Shown here: positions 33,441-42,537 of the stretch, piece after piece
Position numbering within the stretch: position 1 is the stretch's first letter
Layout of the letters: every line of letters starts with the position of its first letter
NCBI GenBank assembly: GCA_035573855.1
Contig: DATLZU010000034.1
Coordinates: 60,059 to 124,058 of the forward strand
Origin: DATLZU01 sp035573855
GTDB lineage: Bacteria; Nitrospirota; Nitrospiria; Nitrospirales; Nitrospiraceae
Length of the DNA: 64,000 nucleotides
Direction: 5' to 3'
Notes under the pieces: model-generated
Database searches by the model: none
What the model saw: the letters and a program-made list of their open reading frames with translations, nothing else
What the model was told of the DNA's origin: nothing
Program-made: the position numbers and the translations under genes

Positions 33441-34217
33441 TCAGTGATGACGATCTCGGCGGAGAGCCTGTTCGGCCCGCTTCACACAGGGGATCACGAT
33501 TCTCCGACCGTCATGGAGGATCAAGCCTGCCCGTGCCAGCTTCCGTACGCTGCGGCTGACCGTTTCCCTGGCCAATCCCGTCAGTTGCGCCAGGCGAGTT
33601 CTGGTCACTTCGGCCGGCAGGGAGACGCCCCGCTGATCGGTGACTCCAAGATTCCGGGCGAGATCGAGGAGACACCGCAAAATGCGCCCACCTGCATCCC
33701 GACTTTGCCCCGCAGCGAACTGGTGCTCGATGGAATGCATTTGAGAGCCAAACTGCTTGAGCAGTGTGGCGAGCAGTCCCGGCTCCATCGTGACCGCTTT
33801 CAAGAGAGCGGCCGGCCGGACATAGGCGAGGGTCGTCTCCACCAAAGCCTGGGCCGAGCATGAGAAGGTCGGACGCTCCAGAAGCCAGTCCATTACGCCA
33901 ATAAAGGTGCCCGTCCCGCCCGTGTGCAGCGTGATCTCCTCTCCGCCTTCCGTCAGGAGACTCGAAACGACCATCCCGCGGCAGACCAGGGGAAGAGTTG
34001 TTCGGATGTCTCCCTGCCGAACAATAGAGACTCCTGCGCGATAGCGGTGCACAGTGATGTGTCGGTGGAACTCATCCTGTTCTCGCTCCGGCAGGCGCCG
34101 CAAAGCCGCCGGAACGATACATGACAACCGCGCGCGGCACTGGGCACAGAATTCTGTCAGCGGCCGGGCGCTCAGCGGAGTGTGAGACGGTGTTTTGGAT
34201 CGAGGATGTTTTCTCAT
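33441..34217 (-). CDS. CRP/FNR-family regulator with FNR-type cysteine cluster
   Basis: The product (258 aa from ATG 34217) has an N-terminal C-X2-C-X5-C motif (Cys24, 27, 33), the same spacing as the [4Fe-4S] ligands of E. coli FNR, and a further Cys near 120 close to the position of the fourth FNR ligand. A cAMP-binding-type beta barrel follows (YRAGVSIVRQGDI, GGTGTFIGVMDWLLERP) and a C-terminal helix-turn-helix with LTGLARETVSRSVRKL. The recognition helix keeps the Arg-Glu-x-x-x-Arg pattern of CRP. It may thus sense oxygen and bind CRP-like sites; one lies at 34483-34498. A FliA-type promoter at 34441-34468 points toward it. The open frame extends to 34478, but that would run through the promoter. 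Confidence 0.85.
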   Translation of the reverse strand: MRKHPRSKTPSHTPLSARPLTEFCAQCRARLSCIVPAALRRLPEREQDEFHRHITVHRYRAGVSIVRQGDIRTTLPLVCRGMVVSSLLTEGGEEITLHTGGTGTFIGVMDWLLERPTFSCSAQALVETTLAYVRPAALLKAVTMEPGLLATLLKQFGSQMHSIEHQFAAGQSRDAGGRILRCLLDLARNLGVTDQRGVSLPAEVTRTRLAQLTGLARETVSRSVRKLARAGLILHDGRRIVIPCVKRAEQALRRDRHH

Positions 34218-34318
34218 GAAACAATGGCAGCCGTATGGACCACATTGGTCAGAACCGATGCATGTGAGGTCATCATACCAAAGATGGCGCCGCTCTGCCG
34301 TTTTCAGGGCGAGCCGGT

Positions 34319-34370
34319 AAAAATGAAAGGCGCAACCGCGCTCTTCCTCCGGAAAGCCCGGTTGCGCCTT
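34319..34370 (-). terminator. Intrinsic terminator-like hairpin (minus strand)
   Basis: Perfect 12-bp inverted repeat (34327-34338 / 34359-34370; arms AAGGCGCAACCG and its complement) with a 20-nt loop. Read on the minus strand the stem is followed by TCATTTTTA, with five T at 34323-34319. It lies between the FliA-type promoter and the regulator gene, so it could attenuate the leader or end a short transcript. Confidence 0.6.
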
Positions 34371-34434
34371 CGGCTGACCGATCCGATGTTCTGCCCGCCA
34401 AGGCGAGTCGATCGTCTGTCGACCCAGTGTGGTG
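34319..34434 (-). ncRNA. Candidate FliA-dependent small RNA or attenuated leader
   Basis: Defined only by signals: a FliA-type promoter whose start would be near 34434 and a terminator-like hairpin ending near 34319, giving about 116 nt. The loop of the terminator hairpin holds CCGGAGGAAG, with two GGA motifs of the kind bound by CsrA, and a third GGA lies upstream. There is no credible small open frame. It could be an independent small RNA, a CsrA target, or the 5' leader of the CRP/FNR gene. Confidence 0.4.
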
Positions 34435-34440
34435 ACATCT

Positions 34441-34468
34441 CTATCGGCTGATGACTGATGAATCTTGA
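34441..34468 (-). promoter_or_regulatory. FliA (sigma-28)-type promoter toward the CRP/FNR gene
   Basis: On the minus strand: TCAAGATT (34468-34461), 12 bases, GCCGATAG (34448-34441). Spacing and -10 are the same as at fliC, flgM and the HD-GYP genes. Transcription would begin near 34434 and run toward the regulator gene, about 215 nt before its ATG. Confidence 0.7.
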
Positions 34469-34482
34469 GTGGAGGCAAAACC

Positions 34483-34498
34483 TGTGATTGTGGTCACA
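34483..34498. promoter_or_regulatory. CRP-type binding site
   Basis: TGTGA-N6-TCACA, a perfect match to the CRP-family core palindrome, in the divergent region between a CRP/FNR-type regulator and a sensor kinase. Its centre is about 56 bases upstream of the expected FliA-dependent start on the minus strand. Autoregulation or control of the kinase operon is plausible. Confidence 0.6.
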
Positions 34499-34562
34499 GA
34501 CTGAGCGGATCCTTCTCGCTATACTCACGGTCCTTGTTCAGCGAAACCTGTCACGGTCGACG

Positions 34563-37500
34563 TTGAATCCGCCTCTGTTTCTGACCAGGATCCTCCCCGC
34601 TCGCCTGACCCGCTGGCTCGCTCTTTGGGTCGTGCTTACGGCCCTGCCATCTTTGCTCGTCGGCGGGTGGTTGTTTGTCGTCGTCTATCGCGATCTCGGC
34701 GAAGCCCGGCAGGCCGGCGCCGCAGCCCTAGCACGATTGGCTGTGGAGGCTCTGGATCGGCTTCTTTACGAACGTGTCCAAGACACGCTCGTGTTTTCCA
34801 GGCTCCCGGCGGTCCGTGCTTTTGATCTCACGAAGCTTCACGATGTCGCGGATGAGCTAATCAGGGGCTATGCACCGTACTATGAGGTAGCGGTGGCGAT
34901 TGATCAAACCGGCCGGATTGTGGCGGCCAACCGTGTTGATGCAACGGGTTCGTCGATTCCGGCGGAACAGTTGATCGGCCGGTCCGTGGCGCAGGAGCCG
35001 TGGTTCACCCGCGCCCTGCGCGCCACGAGCGGTGTGGTCATCGAGGAGCCTCATGTCGATCCCTTGGTCGAGACGGTGATGCCCGGTCAACGCCCCGTGC
35101 TGAGCTTCTCCGCGCCGGTCAAGGCGTCGAACGGACAAGTGGTTGGGGTGTGGTCGACACGGGTGTCCCTTGCTGCCATCAAATCTGCCTTGACTCGACT
35201 CTCAGGCGAGGGCGTGTCTCTCGCCTTCCCGTTGCTCGTTCGGTCGTCTGCCGGCTCGGACATCGGCGTTGATGGCCTTGATGTCCCGATCCGTATCGGC
35301 CCATGGCCGTCCTCGAAAGCCGCCATGGAGGACCTGCCGCGTTTGGCCCTGGCGGCTTCGACCGGATTTGCGGACTGGCCGGGACTCGGCTGGCGGGTCG
35401 AAGTCTATCAACCGGCGAACGGAGTGCAGTGGCGGGACGTTCTGCATGGCTTGATCGTGTGGGTCGGTCTCTTGGCGGTGGGAGGCGGCATCGGGTTGGG
35501 CGTCATCGTCCACCATCGTCTGGTCCGGCCGATGCTGGCTCTGAAGGCGTTGGCCGAGGGACGGGCCCGTGCGGCTCGCACGGTGCCAGTCGAGCGAGTT
35601 CTGTCACCCGGAGAATTCCCGGTCCACCGGGCACCGGCTAAAGAGCGAATAGCCCCGGGCGAACTCGGAGAGCTGACACGGGCGGTTGGCGTGATGATCC
35701 AGGAACACGAGCAGCAGGTCGCCCGGCTTACGGTGCTGAATGGTGTAGCACAGAGCTTTCAGCGCGACGTCATTTCGGTCCCCGCACTGATGACCCGCAT
35801 CGCGCAGACGGCAAGGGAGCTGACGGGTGCCCGGTATGCCGCACTAGGTCTGTTTGATGAAACCGGTGAAGAGATTGACCAATTGTTCACAGCGGGGATC
35901 GACGAAGCCACAAAGGCCGCCATCGGTCGGCTGCCGACCGGCCGTGGCCTTCTGGGCCATTTAGCCAAGGCGGATGGAGTCTTGCGTCTCGCCGATCTCA
36001 GGCAGCATCCGGCTTTTACGGGGTTCCCTCGGCATCACCCGCCGATGACCTCATTCATGGGGATCTCCATCCGCGCCCATGGGCAGCTCTTCGGACGGCT
36101 CTATGTGACCGACAAGATGGGGAGGGCGGGCGAGCCGGAACCGTTTACGGACACCGACGAGCAGATGATCACCGCTTTGGCCTATCTGGCTGGAGCCGCG
36201 ATTGAAAGTGCCCACCTTCTGCGGGAAATCAAAGTCGCGGAATCGCGGTACCGCTCCATTCTGAACGCTATCGAGGAAGGCATTTTCGGCGTCGATATCT
36301 CCGGGCTCTGTCTGTTCGCTAACCAGGCGGGTGCCGGCAAGCTCGGCTATCTTCCGGACGAGATCGTCGGACAATCGCTTCATCAGCTGGTCCATCCTAA
36401 GCGGGCCGATGGACGGCCGTGTGCTGAAATCATCTGTCCCCTGTGGGAAACGCTGCGAACATCTCAGCCTCGGCGCGCCGATCGCGAGGTCTTGTGGCAT
36501 CGCGATGGGCCGCCTCTTGCCGCGAGTTGGTCGTCCGCGCCGCTGCGCGATGACGAAGGCCGAATGATCGGCATGGTGGTCAGTTTCACGGACCTCACCG
36601 AACGAGAACGTCTGGAAGAGCAACTGCGTCAGGCCCAGAAAATGGAGGCGATCGGGCGATTGGCCGGCGGCATCGCACACGATTTTAATAACATCCTCAC
36701 CGCGATCCTGGGATTCAGCGCCATTCTTTCAGAACAAGTGGATCCGGATCACCGACGATATGTGGATCAAATCCGGCGAGCCGGCGAACGGGCCGCCACG
36801 CTGACCCGACAGATTCTGGCTTTCAGTCGCAAGGACCTGATCCTGCCGCGGGTGCTGGATCTTAACGACGTGCTGGCGGAGATGGACGAATTCTTGCGCC
36901 GGCTGATCGGAGAGGACATCGCGCTTCTCGTAGTCGCTGATCCAAACGTGTGGCCGGTCAAGGTTGATCCGGGCCAGGTCGAGCAAGTCATTATGAATCT
37001 GGCGATCAACGCCAGGGATGCCATGCCCGGCGGTGGACGGCTCACGCTTGAAACCGCCAACGTCACGCTGGACGAAGCCTACTGCCGAACCCATCCCGAA
37101 GTCAGTCCGGGCTCCTATGTCATGTTGGCCGTGAGTGACACCGGTCACGGCATGGATGCGGCCACGCTGGCGCGGTGTCTCGATCCGTTCTTTACGACCA
37201 AGCCGGTGGGGAAAGGAACGGGACTGGGACTTTCGACCGTGTACGGCATCGTTAAGCAAAGCGGCGGGACGCTGTCCATCTACAGCGAGCCGGGTCACGG
37301 CACCACGGTGAAAATCTTTTTGCCGCGGGCTGACGAGGCGCCGACACCGCGGCCGGAGGCGCCGGCCCCGGCATTAGGGAAGCCCTGCACCGAAACGGTG
37401 TTGGTCGTCGACGACGACGAGGCGGTGCGAGATTTCGTGCGCACGGCGCTGGCTGAATGCGGGTATACGGTGCTGGTCGCCCAAACCGGCGAAGAAGCCC

Positions 37501-37754
37501 TCGCATTGAGCGCTCGCTTGAGCGGGCGGATCCATCTTTTGTTGACCGATGTCGTGCTCAGCGGCATCAACGGGCGCCGGCTGGCGGAGCAGCTTCAGGT
37601 CGAGCGGCCTGACCTCAAAGTGCTGTATATGTCCGGATATGCCGAGAACGCCATTGTGCATCACGGCATCCTCGATTTCACGGTCGAGTTTCTGAGGAAA
37701 CCCTTCACTGCAGACGATCTGCGGGCCAAGGTTCGACGGGTCTTAGATTCGTAA
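34563..37754 (+). CDS. Membrane hybrid sensor histidine kinase (Cache-HAMP-GAF-PAS-HK-REC)
   Basis: The product (about 1063 aa) has membrane helices at about residues 16-42 and 297-320 enclosing a periplasmic Cache-like sensor, a HAMP-like stretch, a GAF domain (about 407-552), a PAS domain (about 558-680), a phospho-acceptor region with GGIAHDFNNIL near 702, an ATPase domain (NARDAMPGG, GTGLGLSTVYGIVKQSGG) and a C-terminal receiver (VLVVDDDEAV, LLLTDVVLSGINGR, LRKPF). The start is unclear: TTG 34563 is chosen because TTG 34488 lies inside the CRP-type palindrome. The stimulus is unknown. It begins a run of three two-component genes. Confidence 0.88.
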   Translation: MNPPLFLTRILPARLTRWLALWVVLTALPSLLVGGWLFVVVYRDLGEARQAGAAALARLAVEALDRLLYERVQDTLVFSRLPAVRAFDLTKLHDVADELIRGYAPYYEVAVAIDQTGRIVAANRVDATGSSIPAEQLIGRSVAQEPWFTRALRATSGVVIEEPHVDPLVETVMPGQRPVLSFSAPVKASNGQVVGVWSTRVSLAAIKSALTRLSGEGVSLAFPLLVRSSAGSDIGVDGLDVPIRIGPWPSSKAAMEDLPRLALAASTGFADWPGLGWRVEVYQPANGVQWRDVLHGLIVWVGLLAVGGGIGLGVIVHHRLVRPMLALKALAEGRARAARTVPVERVLSPGEFPVHRAPAKERIAPGELGELTRAVGVMIQEHEQQVARLTVLNGVAQSFQRDVISVPALMTRIAQTARELTGARYAALGLFDETGEEIDQLFTAGIDEATKAAIGRLPTGRGLLGHLAKADGVLRLADLRQHPAFTGFPRHHPPMTSFMGISIRAHGQLFGRLYVTDKMGRAGEPEPFTDTDEQMITALAYLAGAAIESAHLLREIKVAESRYRSILNAIEEGIFGVDISGLCLFANQAGAGKLGYLPDEIVGQSLHQLVHPKRADGRPCAEIICPLWETLRTSQPRRADREVLWHRDGPPLAASWSSAPLRDDEGRMIGMVVSFTDLTERERLEEQLRQAQKMEAIGRLAGGIAHDFNNILTAILGFSAILSEQVDPDHRRYVDQIRRAGERAATLTRQILAFSRKDLILPRVLDLNDVLAEMDEFLRRLIGEDIALLVVADPNVWPVKVDPGQVEQVIMNLAINARDAMPGGGRLTLETANVTLDEAYCRTHPEVSPGSYVMLAVSDTGHGMDAATLARCLDPFFTTKPVGKGTGLGLSTVYGIVKQSGGTLSIYSEPGHGTTVKIFLPRADEAPTPRPEAPAPALGKPCTETVLVVDDDEAVRDFVRTALAECGYTVLVAQTGEEALALSARLSGRIHLLLTDVVLSGINGRRLAEQLQVERPDLKVLYMSGYAENAIVHHGILDFTVEFLRKPFTADDLRAKVRRVLDS

Positions 37755-37781
37755 GGGAAGCCGGTAGACCGATCAGCGCCG

Positions 37782-38648
37782 ATGCCAGATTCCGGGTCAC
37801 AGATGGGACGGATCCTGATTGCCGATGACGATGCGACGTTTCGTGAAGTCGCGACCGAGTGGCTGGGCCGGGCGGGATTTCAGGTCGATGCAGTGCCGGA
37901 TGCCCGTGCGGCTGAGGAGGCTTTGACGCGGCACTCTTACGAGCTCTTGATGGCTGACATCCGGATGCCCGGCAACACGGAACTTGAATTGCTCCGGTCG
38001 CTCCGCGACCGGGGGGTGGCGGTTCCCGTGCTGCTGGTCACGGCTCATCCGTCACTCCCGACTGCCATCGAGGCGCTTCGGCTTTCGGTGGTCGATTATC
38101 TGGTCAAACCGGTGAACTTTTCGGTCGCGGTTGAACGGATCCGACGCGCAGTGGAGACCGGACGGTTTCTGCGGTCGCTCGAACAGGTGCGTTACGAGGC
38201 GGCACAGGTGCTGGAAGTCGTGACGCGGTGCGAAGAGGCGTGTGGTCACCGGCCCGGACCGGTCGAAAAATCGCCTGATGCGGCCACTCGCATCGAGCAG
38301 GCGGTCGGCCACCTGCGCCTCGAGGTCCTCAAACTGGCTTTGACGTTCAATCAGGCCCTGAGTTTCTTCCCTCTTTCCCGCCAGATCCGACAGCTTGATC
38401 TCTGCAACATCCTTTCCTGTCCTCGACGCATGGCTTACGAAGACGCCCTCGTCCAGACGGTCGGCATTCTCGAACGGACCAAGCATGCCTTCCGCTCCAA
38501 GGACCTGGGGATCCTGCGCCAGCAGCTTGAAGCACTCCTGGAACGGGAACGCCGGGCCACTCAAGTCCGGAGTCAACCGACCGATACAGAACCAGAACAG
38601 GGACTCAACCTTTCGGCCGATCAAGGGTCGGCCGGCCTTAACGGGTAG
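37782..38648 (+). CDS. Response regulator with helical C-terminal region
   Basis: The 288-aa product has a receiver domain at about residues 9-125 (ILIADDDATFREVA, LLMADIRMPGN with the phospho-Asp, VTAHPS, LVKPVNF), then about 160 residues with helical, charged character that match no output domain I recognise. There is no DNA-binding helix-turn-helix or enzyme motif to be seen. It sits 27 bases after one hybrid kinase and about 105 bases before another, so it probably receives phosphate from one of them. ATG 37803 is an alternative start. Confidence 0.8.
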   Translation: MPDSGSQMGRILIADDDATFREVATEWLGRAGFQVDAVPDARAAEEALTRHSYELLMADIRMPGNTELELLRSLRDRGVAVPVLLVTAHPSLPTAIEALRLSVVDYLVKPVNFSVAVERIRRAVETGRFLRSLEQVRYEAAQVLEVVTRCEEACGHRPGPVEKSPDAATRIEQAVGHLRLEVLKLALTFNQALSFFPLSRQIRQLDLCNILSCPRRMAYEDALVQTVGILERTKHAFRSKDLGILRQQLEALLERERRATQVRSQPTDTEPEQGLNLSADQGSAGLNG

Positions 38649-38753
38649 GGGCAGCCCTGCCAGTTGAAGGCGCAACCGGAAGGCCTGGGCGGACAGCCGA
38701 GGGGGACCGGGAGCGCCTTTTGCGTTTTAGGGAACTGGCCGGAGGACGTCATT

Positions 38754-41700
38754 GTGGCCAACGGACGCGGTCGGCAACTCGTATGGCGGTTGCCGGTGCT
38801 CTCGCTGGGGATCGCGGCGGTGCTTGTGGCAAGCGGGATCCTGCTGGTCCGCTACGCGACGAATCAACTTCTCGCTCAAGGCGGGTCTCTTCTCACCCTG
38901 GCGGCCTCCGAAGTTGCCGACAGCATCGATCGGATGCTGGCCGAACGGTACGGCGATCTCACGCTGTTGGCGCAGCATCCAGCGCTTCGCGGTCGGGACC
39001 GCACGGCCATCAGCCAGCTCCTGTTCGATCTCCAAGCCGCCTATTCGGGCCACGATTGGCTTGCGGTGACCGACGCGGAGGGAGTCGTCATCGCCGCCTC
39101 GGAACCGAACACGGTCGGCAAGCGGCTCGGTGCCGAATCCTGGTTTCAGGCGCTCAAAGCCGGAGGTGCCGTCGATCTTCGCGACGCCCAGCCATCGGCA
39201 GAAACGGGAGGCATGTTCGCGGTGAGGATCAGTCGTCCGATCACGGGACGGGAGGGCCGATTTCTCGGCGCCGTCACCAGCCAGGTGGGGTTGTTCGCGC
39301 TTGAAGACCAGGCGCGTCGCACGCTCGTTACGCTCTTGTTGCAGTACGGGACCTCCGCCCGCATTGAATATCAGTTCCTCAACCGCGCGGGCGACCTCAT
39401 CGCCGACTCGTTGCTCCGGGAAGAAGGTCGCAGCAATCTGCTGGCGCTCGGGGTGCAGTCCGTCCAACTCGCGGCTGCCGGGCCGCCGGGCTTTCTCGAG
39501 GAGACCCATCGACGCATGAACCGTCCGGTTCTCACGGGATATGCCCGCACGAGAGGCTATGACAATTTTCCGGGATTCGAATGGCGGATTCTGGTGCGGA
39601 TGGATCGGAGCGACATTCTTGGCCCGCTGTGGGGCTCGCTGCTGCCGTGGGTGGCGGTGGCAGGGATGGTGTTGGTTCCATTGAGCGGGCTGCTGCTGTG
39701 GACGAGTCATCGTCTCGGCAAAGAATGCGAACGTGCGGAGGATGCCGAGGCGGCGCTCCTTCGACGCACGCACGCGCTGGAAGGGCTCGTCGAAGCGGCG
39801 CGGACCATCTCGGCCGGACATAGCGTTCAGGCGGTGCTTGAGCGACTGCTCGAGACGGCCCGTCGATTGACGGGCGGCGCGTATGCAGCGCTGACGGTGT
39901 TCGATTCGGGAGGACACGGCCGGCCGGCGAGCTTTATCGCGTCCGGCATGGATCAGGCGACACAAGAGGCAATCGGGCGTTCACCGACCGGTTGCGGTCT
40001 TCTCGGGCGCTTAGGCGGGACGACCGCCGTCGTTCGTCTCGATGATTTGACGCAACATCCCGCCTTCACGGGGTTTCCGCCGCACCACCCGGTCATGCGT
40101 TCTCTGCTCAGCGTGGCCATCGTCGTCCGCAACGAACTGTACGGGCGCATCTATGTGGCCGACAAGGTTGGTTCCACCGGAGCGGTCACGGCCTTTACGG
40201 ATCTCGACGAAACGGTTCTTGTCGCCCTCGCCTCGCACGCAGGCATCGCGATCGAACAAGCGAGACTCCTGACCCAAGCTCAAGAAAGCGCGAAGCTCAA
40301 ATCTGAATTTTTGGCCACCGTCAGTCATGAGGTCCGAACGCCCTTGAACGGCGTGATCGGCATGGCCGAGCTGCTCCTGGATACCGGCTTGACCGAGGAG
40401 CAACGCGAGTATGCCGAGACGATCCGTTCATCCGGAGAGCATCTCTCGAATCTCATCAACGATATTCTCGATTTTTCCAAGATGGAAGCCGGCAAGCTCG
40501 CGTTGCATTTAGCGGAATTCGACCTTCGAGCTCTGGTGGACGGTGTCGTGGCGTTGTTCTCCGGGCGGGCTCACGCCAAGGGATTGACGATGGTCTCGCT
40601 CATCCGGGCGAACGTGCCTCGCTTGCTGCGGGGCGATCCGGGACGGTTGCGGCAGGTGCTCGCGAATCTGATCAACAACGCTGTCAAGTTTACGGAGCAA
40701 GGGGAAGTGGTTGTCGAGGTACACAGCGTGGAGAGTCCGGAGCGAGGAGAGGACAGCCGAGGGGAAGAAGTTCTCCTGCGGTTTGCCGTCCGTGACACCG
40801 GGATCGGCCTCTCTGAAACCCAGAGGCGCCGACTCTTTCAACCGTTCACCCAAGGTGATGGATCCCATGCCCGCAAGTACGGCGGAACGGGGTTGGGCCT
40901 CGCCATTGCCAAGCAGTTGGTCGAGCTGATGCAGGGGACGATCGGCGTGGAAAGTCTGCCGGGCCAAGGCAGCACCTTTTGGTTTACGGCCCAGTTCGGG
41001 GCGGTTTCTTCGGCGCCGTCGTCGACGGTGCCTTCACCGGGCCAGGGGCGGATCCGGCGAATACTCCTGGCCGAGGGCCACACCGCGATGCGCACGGCCC
41101 TCGAACACGCGCTCCGGTCCGAGGGCATCACGACGACGTGCGTGGCGGATGTGGGCGAGGTGTGGGGGCTTTTGGAGCGAACCGCTGAAACCGGTTTATC
41201 CTACGACGCGGTGATCCTCGATGGTGATCAGATGAGGCTGCGGGACTGGAGCGTCGTGCGGACGATCGCCACGCACCCTCAGACTCACGAAATCCCGGTG
41301 ATCGTTCTGGCGACCGTGGGGTACCGAGGGGAGGCCAAGACCGCGCAGGATGCCGGGGCTGCGGCCTATTTGACCAAGCCGGTGCGACAAGCGCAGCTCC
41401 TCGAGTGTCTGATGATGGTGTGTGAGCGAAAGGGTTCGATCCCTGACGGGCAAGCCGACCAAATTCAGGCTGTTTCGGCGGACACCCATGGACAACGCCG
41501 CAACGAAATTTCCCTGATTACCCGACACAGCCTGGCCGAGCAGTCGGCTCGCAGTCGGAAGCGGATCCTCGTTGCGGAGGATAACGAAGTGAATCGGCTG
41601 GTGCTCGTCCGACTGCTGGCGAAGTTCGGGTACCACGCTGATGTCGTAGACAACGGCCGCACAGCAGTCGAGGCGTTGATCAGGGATCGGTACGACCTGG

Positions 41701-42029
41701 TGCTAATGGATTGCCAAATGCCGGAACTGGACGGCTTCGAGGCCACCCGCATGATCCGAAAACATGAAGAGTCAACAGTCGGTGGTCACCCGTCCGAAGC
41801 CGAAGACCAACAAACAGGACTAATGACGAAGTCCACAGGACGGCCGTCGACCGCCCGTGTGCCCATCATCGCCCTGACGGCGAACGCCATGGCTGGCGAC
41901 CGTGAGCGGTGCCTCGCGGCGGGGATGGATGACTATCTGAGCAAACCCGTCACCTGCGACGCCTTACGCGAGATGCTGGAACGGTGGATGTCGGGCGCCA
42001 ACCCCAATCAACTGGTCGGCATCGGATAA
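38754..42029 (+). CDS. Membrane hybrid sensor histidine kinase (Cache-GAF-HK-REC-REC)
   Basis: The product (about 1091 aa) has membrane helices near residues 10-35 and 296-320 around a Cache-like periplasmic domain, a GAF domain (about 346-502) closely similar to that of the first kinase (the shared ending QHPAFTGFP.HHP), a phospho-acceptor region VSHEVRTPLNGVIG near 523, an ATPase domain (GTGLGLAIAKQLVELM), and two receivers. The first receiver (about 769-889) has AEGH in place of the acidic pair and is probably impaired; the second (about 938-1080; AEDNEVN, LVLMDCQMPELDG) is complete but with an insertion of about 30 residues. GTG 38754 is preceded by GGAGG at good spacing. Confidence 0.87.
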   Translation: MANGRGRQLVWRLPVLSLGIAAVLVASGILLVRYATNQLLAQGGSLLTLAASEVADSIDRMLAERYGDLTLLAQHPALRGRDRTAISQLLFDLQAAYSGHDWLAVTDAEGVVIAASEPNTVGKRLGAESWFQALKAGGAVDLRDAQPSAETGGMFAVRISRPITGREGRFLGAVTSQVGLFALEDQARRTLVTLLLQYGTSARIEYQFLNRAGDLIADSLLREEGRSNLLALGVQSVQLAAAGPPGFLEETHRRMNRPVLTGYARTRGYDNFPGFEWRILVRMDRSDILGPLWGSLLPWVAVAGMVLVPLSGLLLWTSHRLGKECERAEDAEAALLRRTHALEGLVEAARTISAGHSVQAVLERLLETARRLTGGAYAALTVFDSGGHGRPASFIASGMDQATQEAIGRSPTGCGLLGRLGGTTAVVRLDDLTQHPAFTGFPPHHPVMRSLLSVAIVVRNELYGRIYVADKVGSTGAVTAFTDLDETVLVALASHAGIAIEQARLLTQAQESAKLKSEFLATVSHEVRTPLNGVIGMAELLLDTGLTEEQREYAETIRSSGEHLSNLINDILDFSKMEAGKLALHLAEFDLRALVDGVVALFSGRAHAKGLTMVSLIRANVPRLLRGDPGRLRQVLANLINNAVKFTEQGEVVVEVHSVESPERGEDSRGEEVLLRFAVRDTGIGLSETQRRRLFQPFTQGDGSHARKYGGTGLGLAIAKQLVELMQGTIGVESLPGQGSTFWFTAQFGAVSSAPSSTVPSPGQGRIRRILLAEGHTAMRTALEHALRSEGITTTCVADVGEVWGLLERTAETGLSYDAVILDGDQMRLRDWSVVRTIATHPQTHEIPVIVLATVGYRGEAKTAQDAGAAAYLTKPVRQAQLLECLMMVCERKGSIPDGQADQIQAVSADTHGQRRNEISLITRHSLAEQSARSRKRILVAEDNEVNRLVLVRLLAKFGYHADVVDNGRTAVEALIRDRYDLVLMDCQMPELDGFEATRMIRKHEESTVGGHPSEAEDQQTGLMTKSTGRPSTARVPIIALTANAMAGDRERCLAAGMDDYLSKPVTCDALREMLERWMSGANPNQLVGIG

Positions 42030-42537
42030 GGTCCGCGCGCAGGAAAAGATTTCCCTTGCCAACGCGGTTGAGCCTGCAGTACTGAGGCAAAGCGGACACA
42101 CGTGCGGCATGCACCATGTAACGCGTTCGCCCTATCGACCGCCAGTCGCAATTGGAAGCGGACTCAACGGCCACATTGGCCAGGGGAACGGCACGGCGTC
42201 AGGGGGCCTCGAGCAGCGCTGACTCGAGAGGAGGCCCTTCTGCTACAGGCCATGGGTCACGTCATCGAGGACGACGCTGTGGAAGGTTCGCAAAGCAATC
42301 CCGGCGCGGCAGGTTATCTCAGCCTGCGGAGGCTGGAGGGAGGCAAACGCCGGCTCACATCAGATGGCAGTCTTCGGGATAATCATCAGCTGTCTTGGCT
42401 CTTGCCAAACTCCGAAAGAATCCCGACTTCTTTTAGTGCTTTCTTAAAAGCTCCCGACCCCTTTTCGAATTCCCGCTCATCGCGTTGCAACGGGGTGGTG
42501 GCTTCGGTAGACTGGAGCCCATCTGCAGAACGATACC
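42030..42537. other. Intergenic region with repeat copies
   Basis: These 508 bases carry no convincing gene: an open frame from 42102 to 42653 has an unlikely composition and no recognisable motif. A 6-bp hairpin (CAGCCT-GCGG-AGGCTG) lies near 42320-42335, and two copies of the dispersed GACTCCCGACCC-type repeat lie near 42414-42466, just before the MNT gene. Confidence 0.6.
42414..42466 (+). repeat. Dispersed repeat, one degenerate and one good copy
   Basis: A degenerate copy (near 42414-42435, core ATCCCGACTTCTTTT) and a good copy (42444-42466, core AGCTCCCGACCCCTTTTC) stand in the same direction. They match the units at 33348-33428 and 43389-43412 and lie 72 bases before the MNT gene. Confidence 0.6.

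Larger units (their letters stand above)
34218..34562. other. Divergent intergenic region, regulator/sensor kinase
   Basis: No gene is seen in these 345 bases. They hold, on the minus strand, a FliA-type promoter (34441-34468) and a terminator-like hairpin (34319-34370), and a perfect CRP-type palindrome (34483-34498). Together these suggest a regulated leader or a small RNA on the minus strand and a binding site shared by both directions. Confidence 0.7.
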
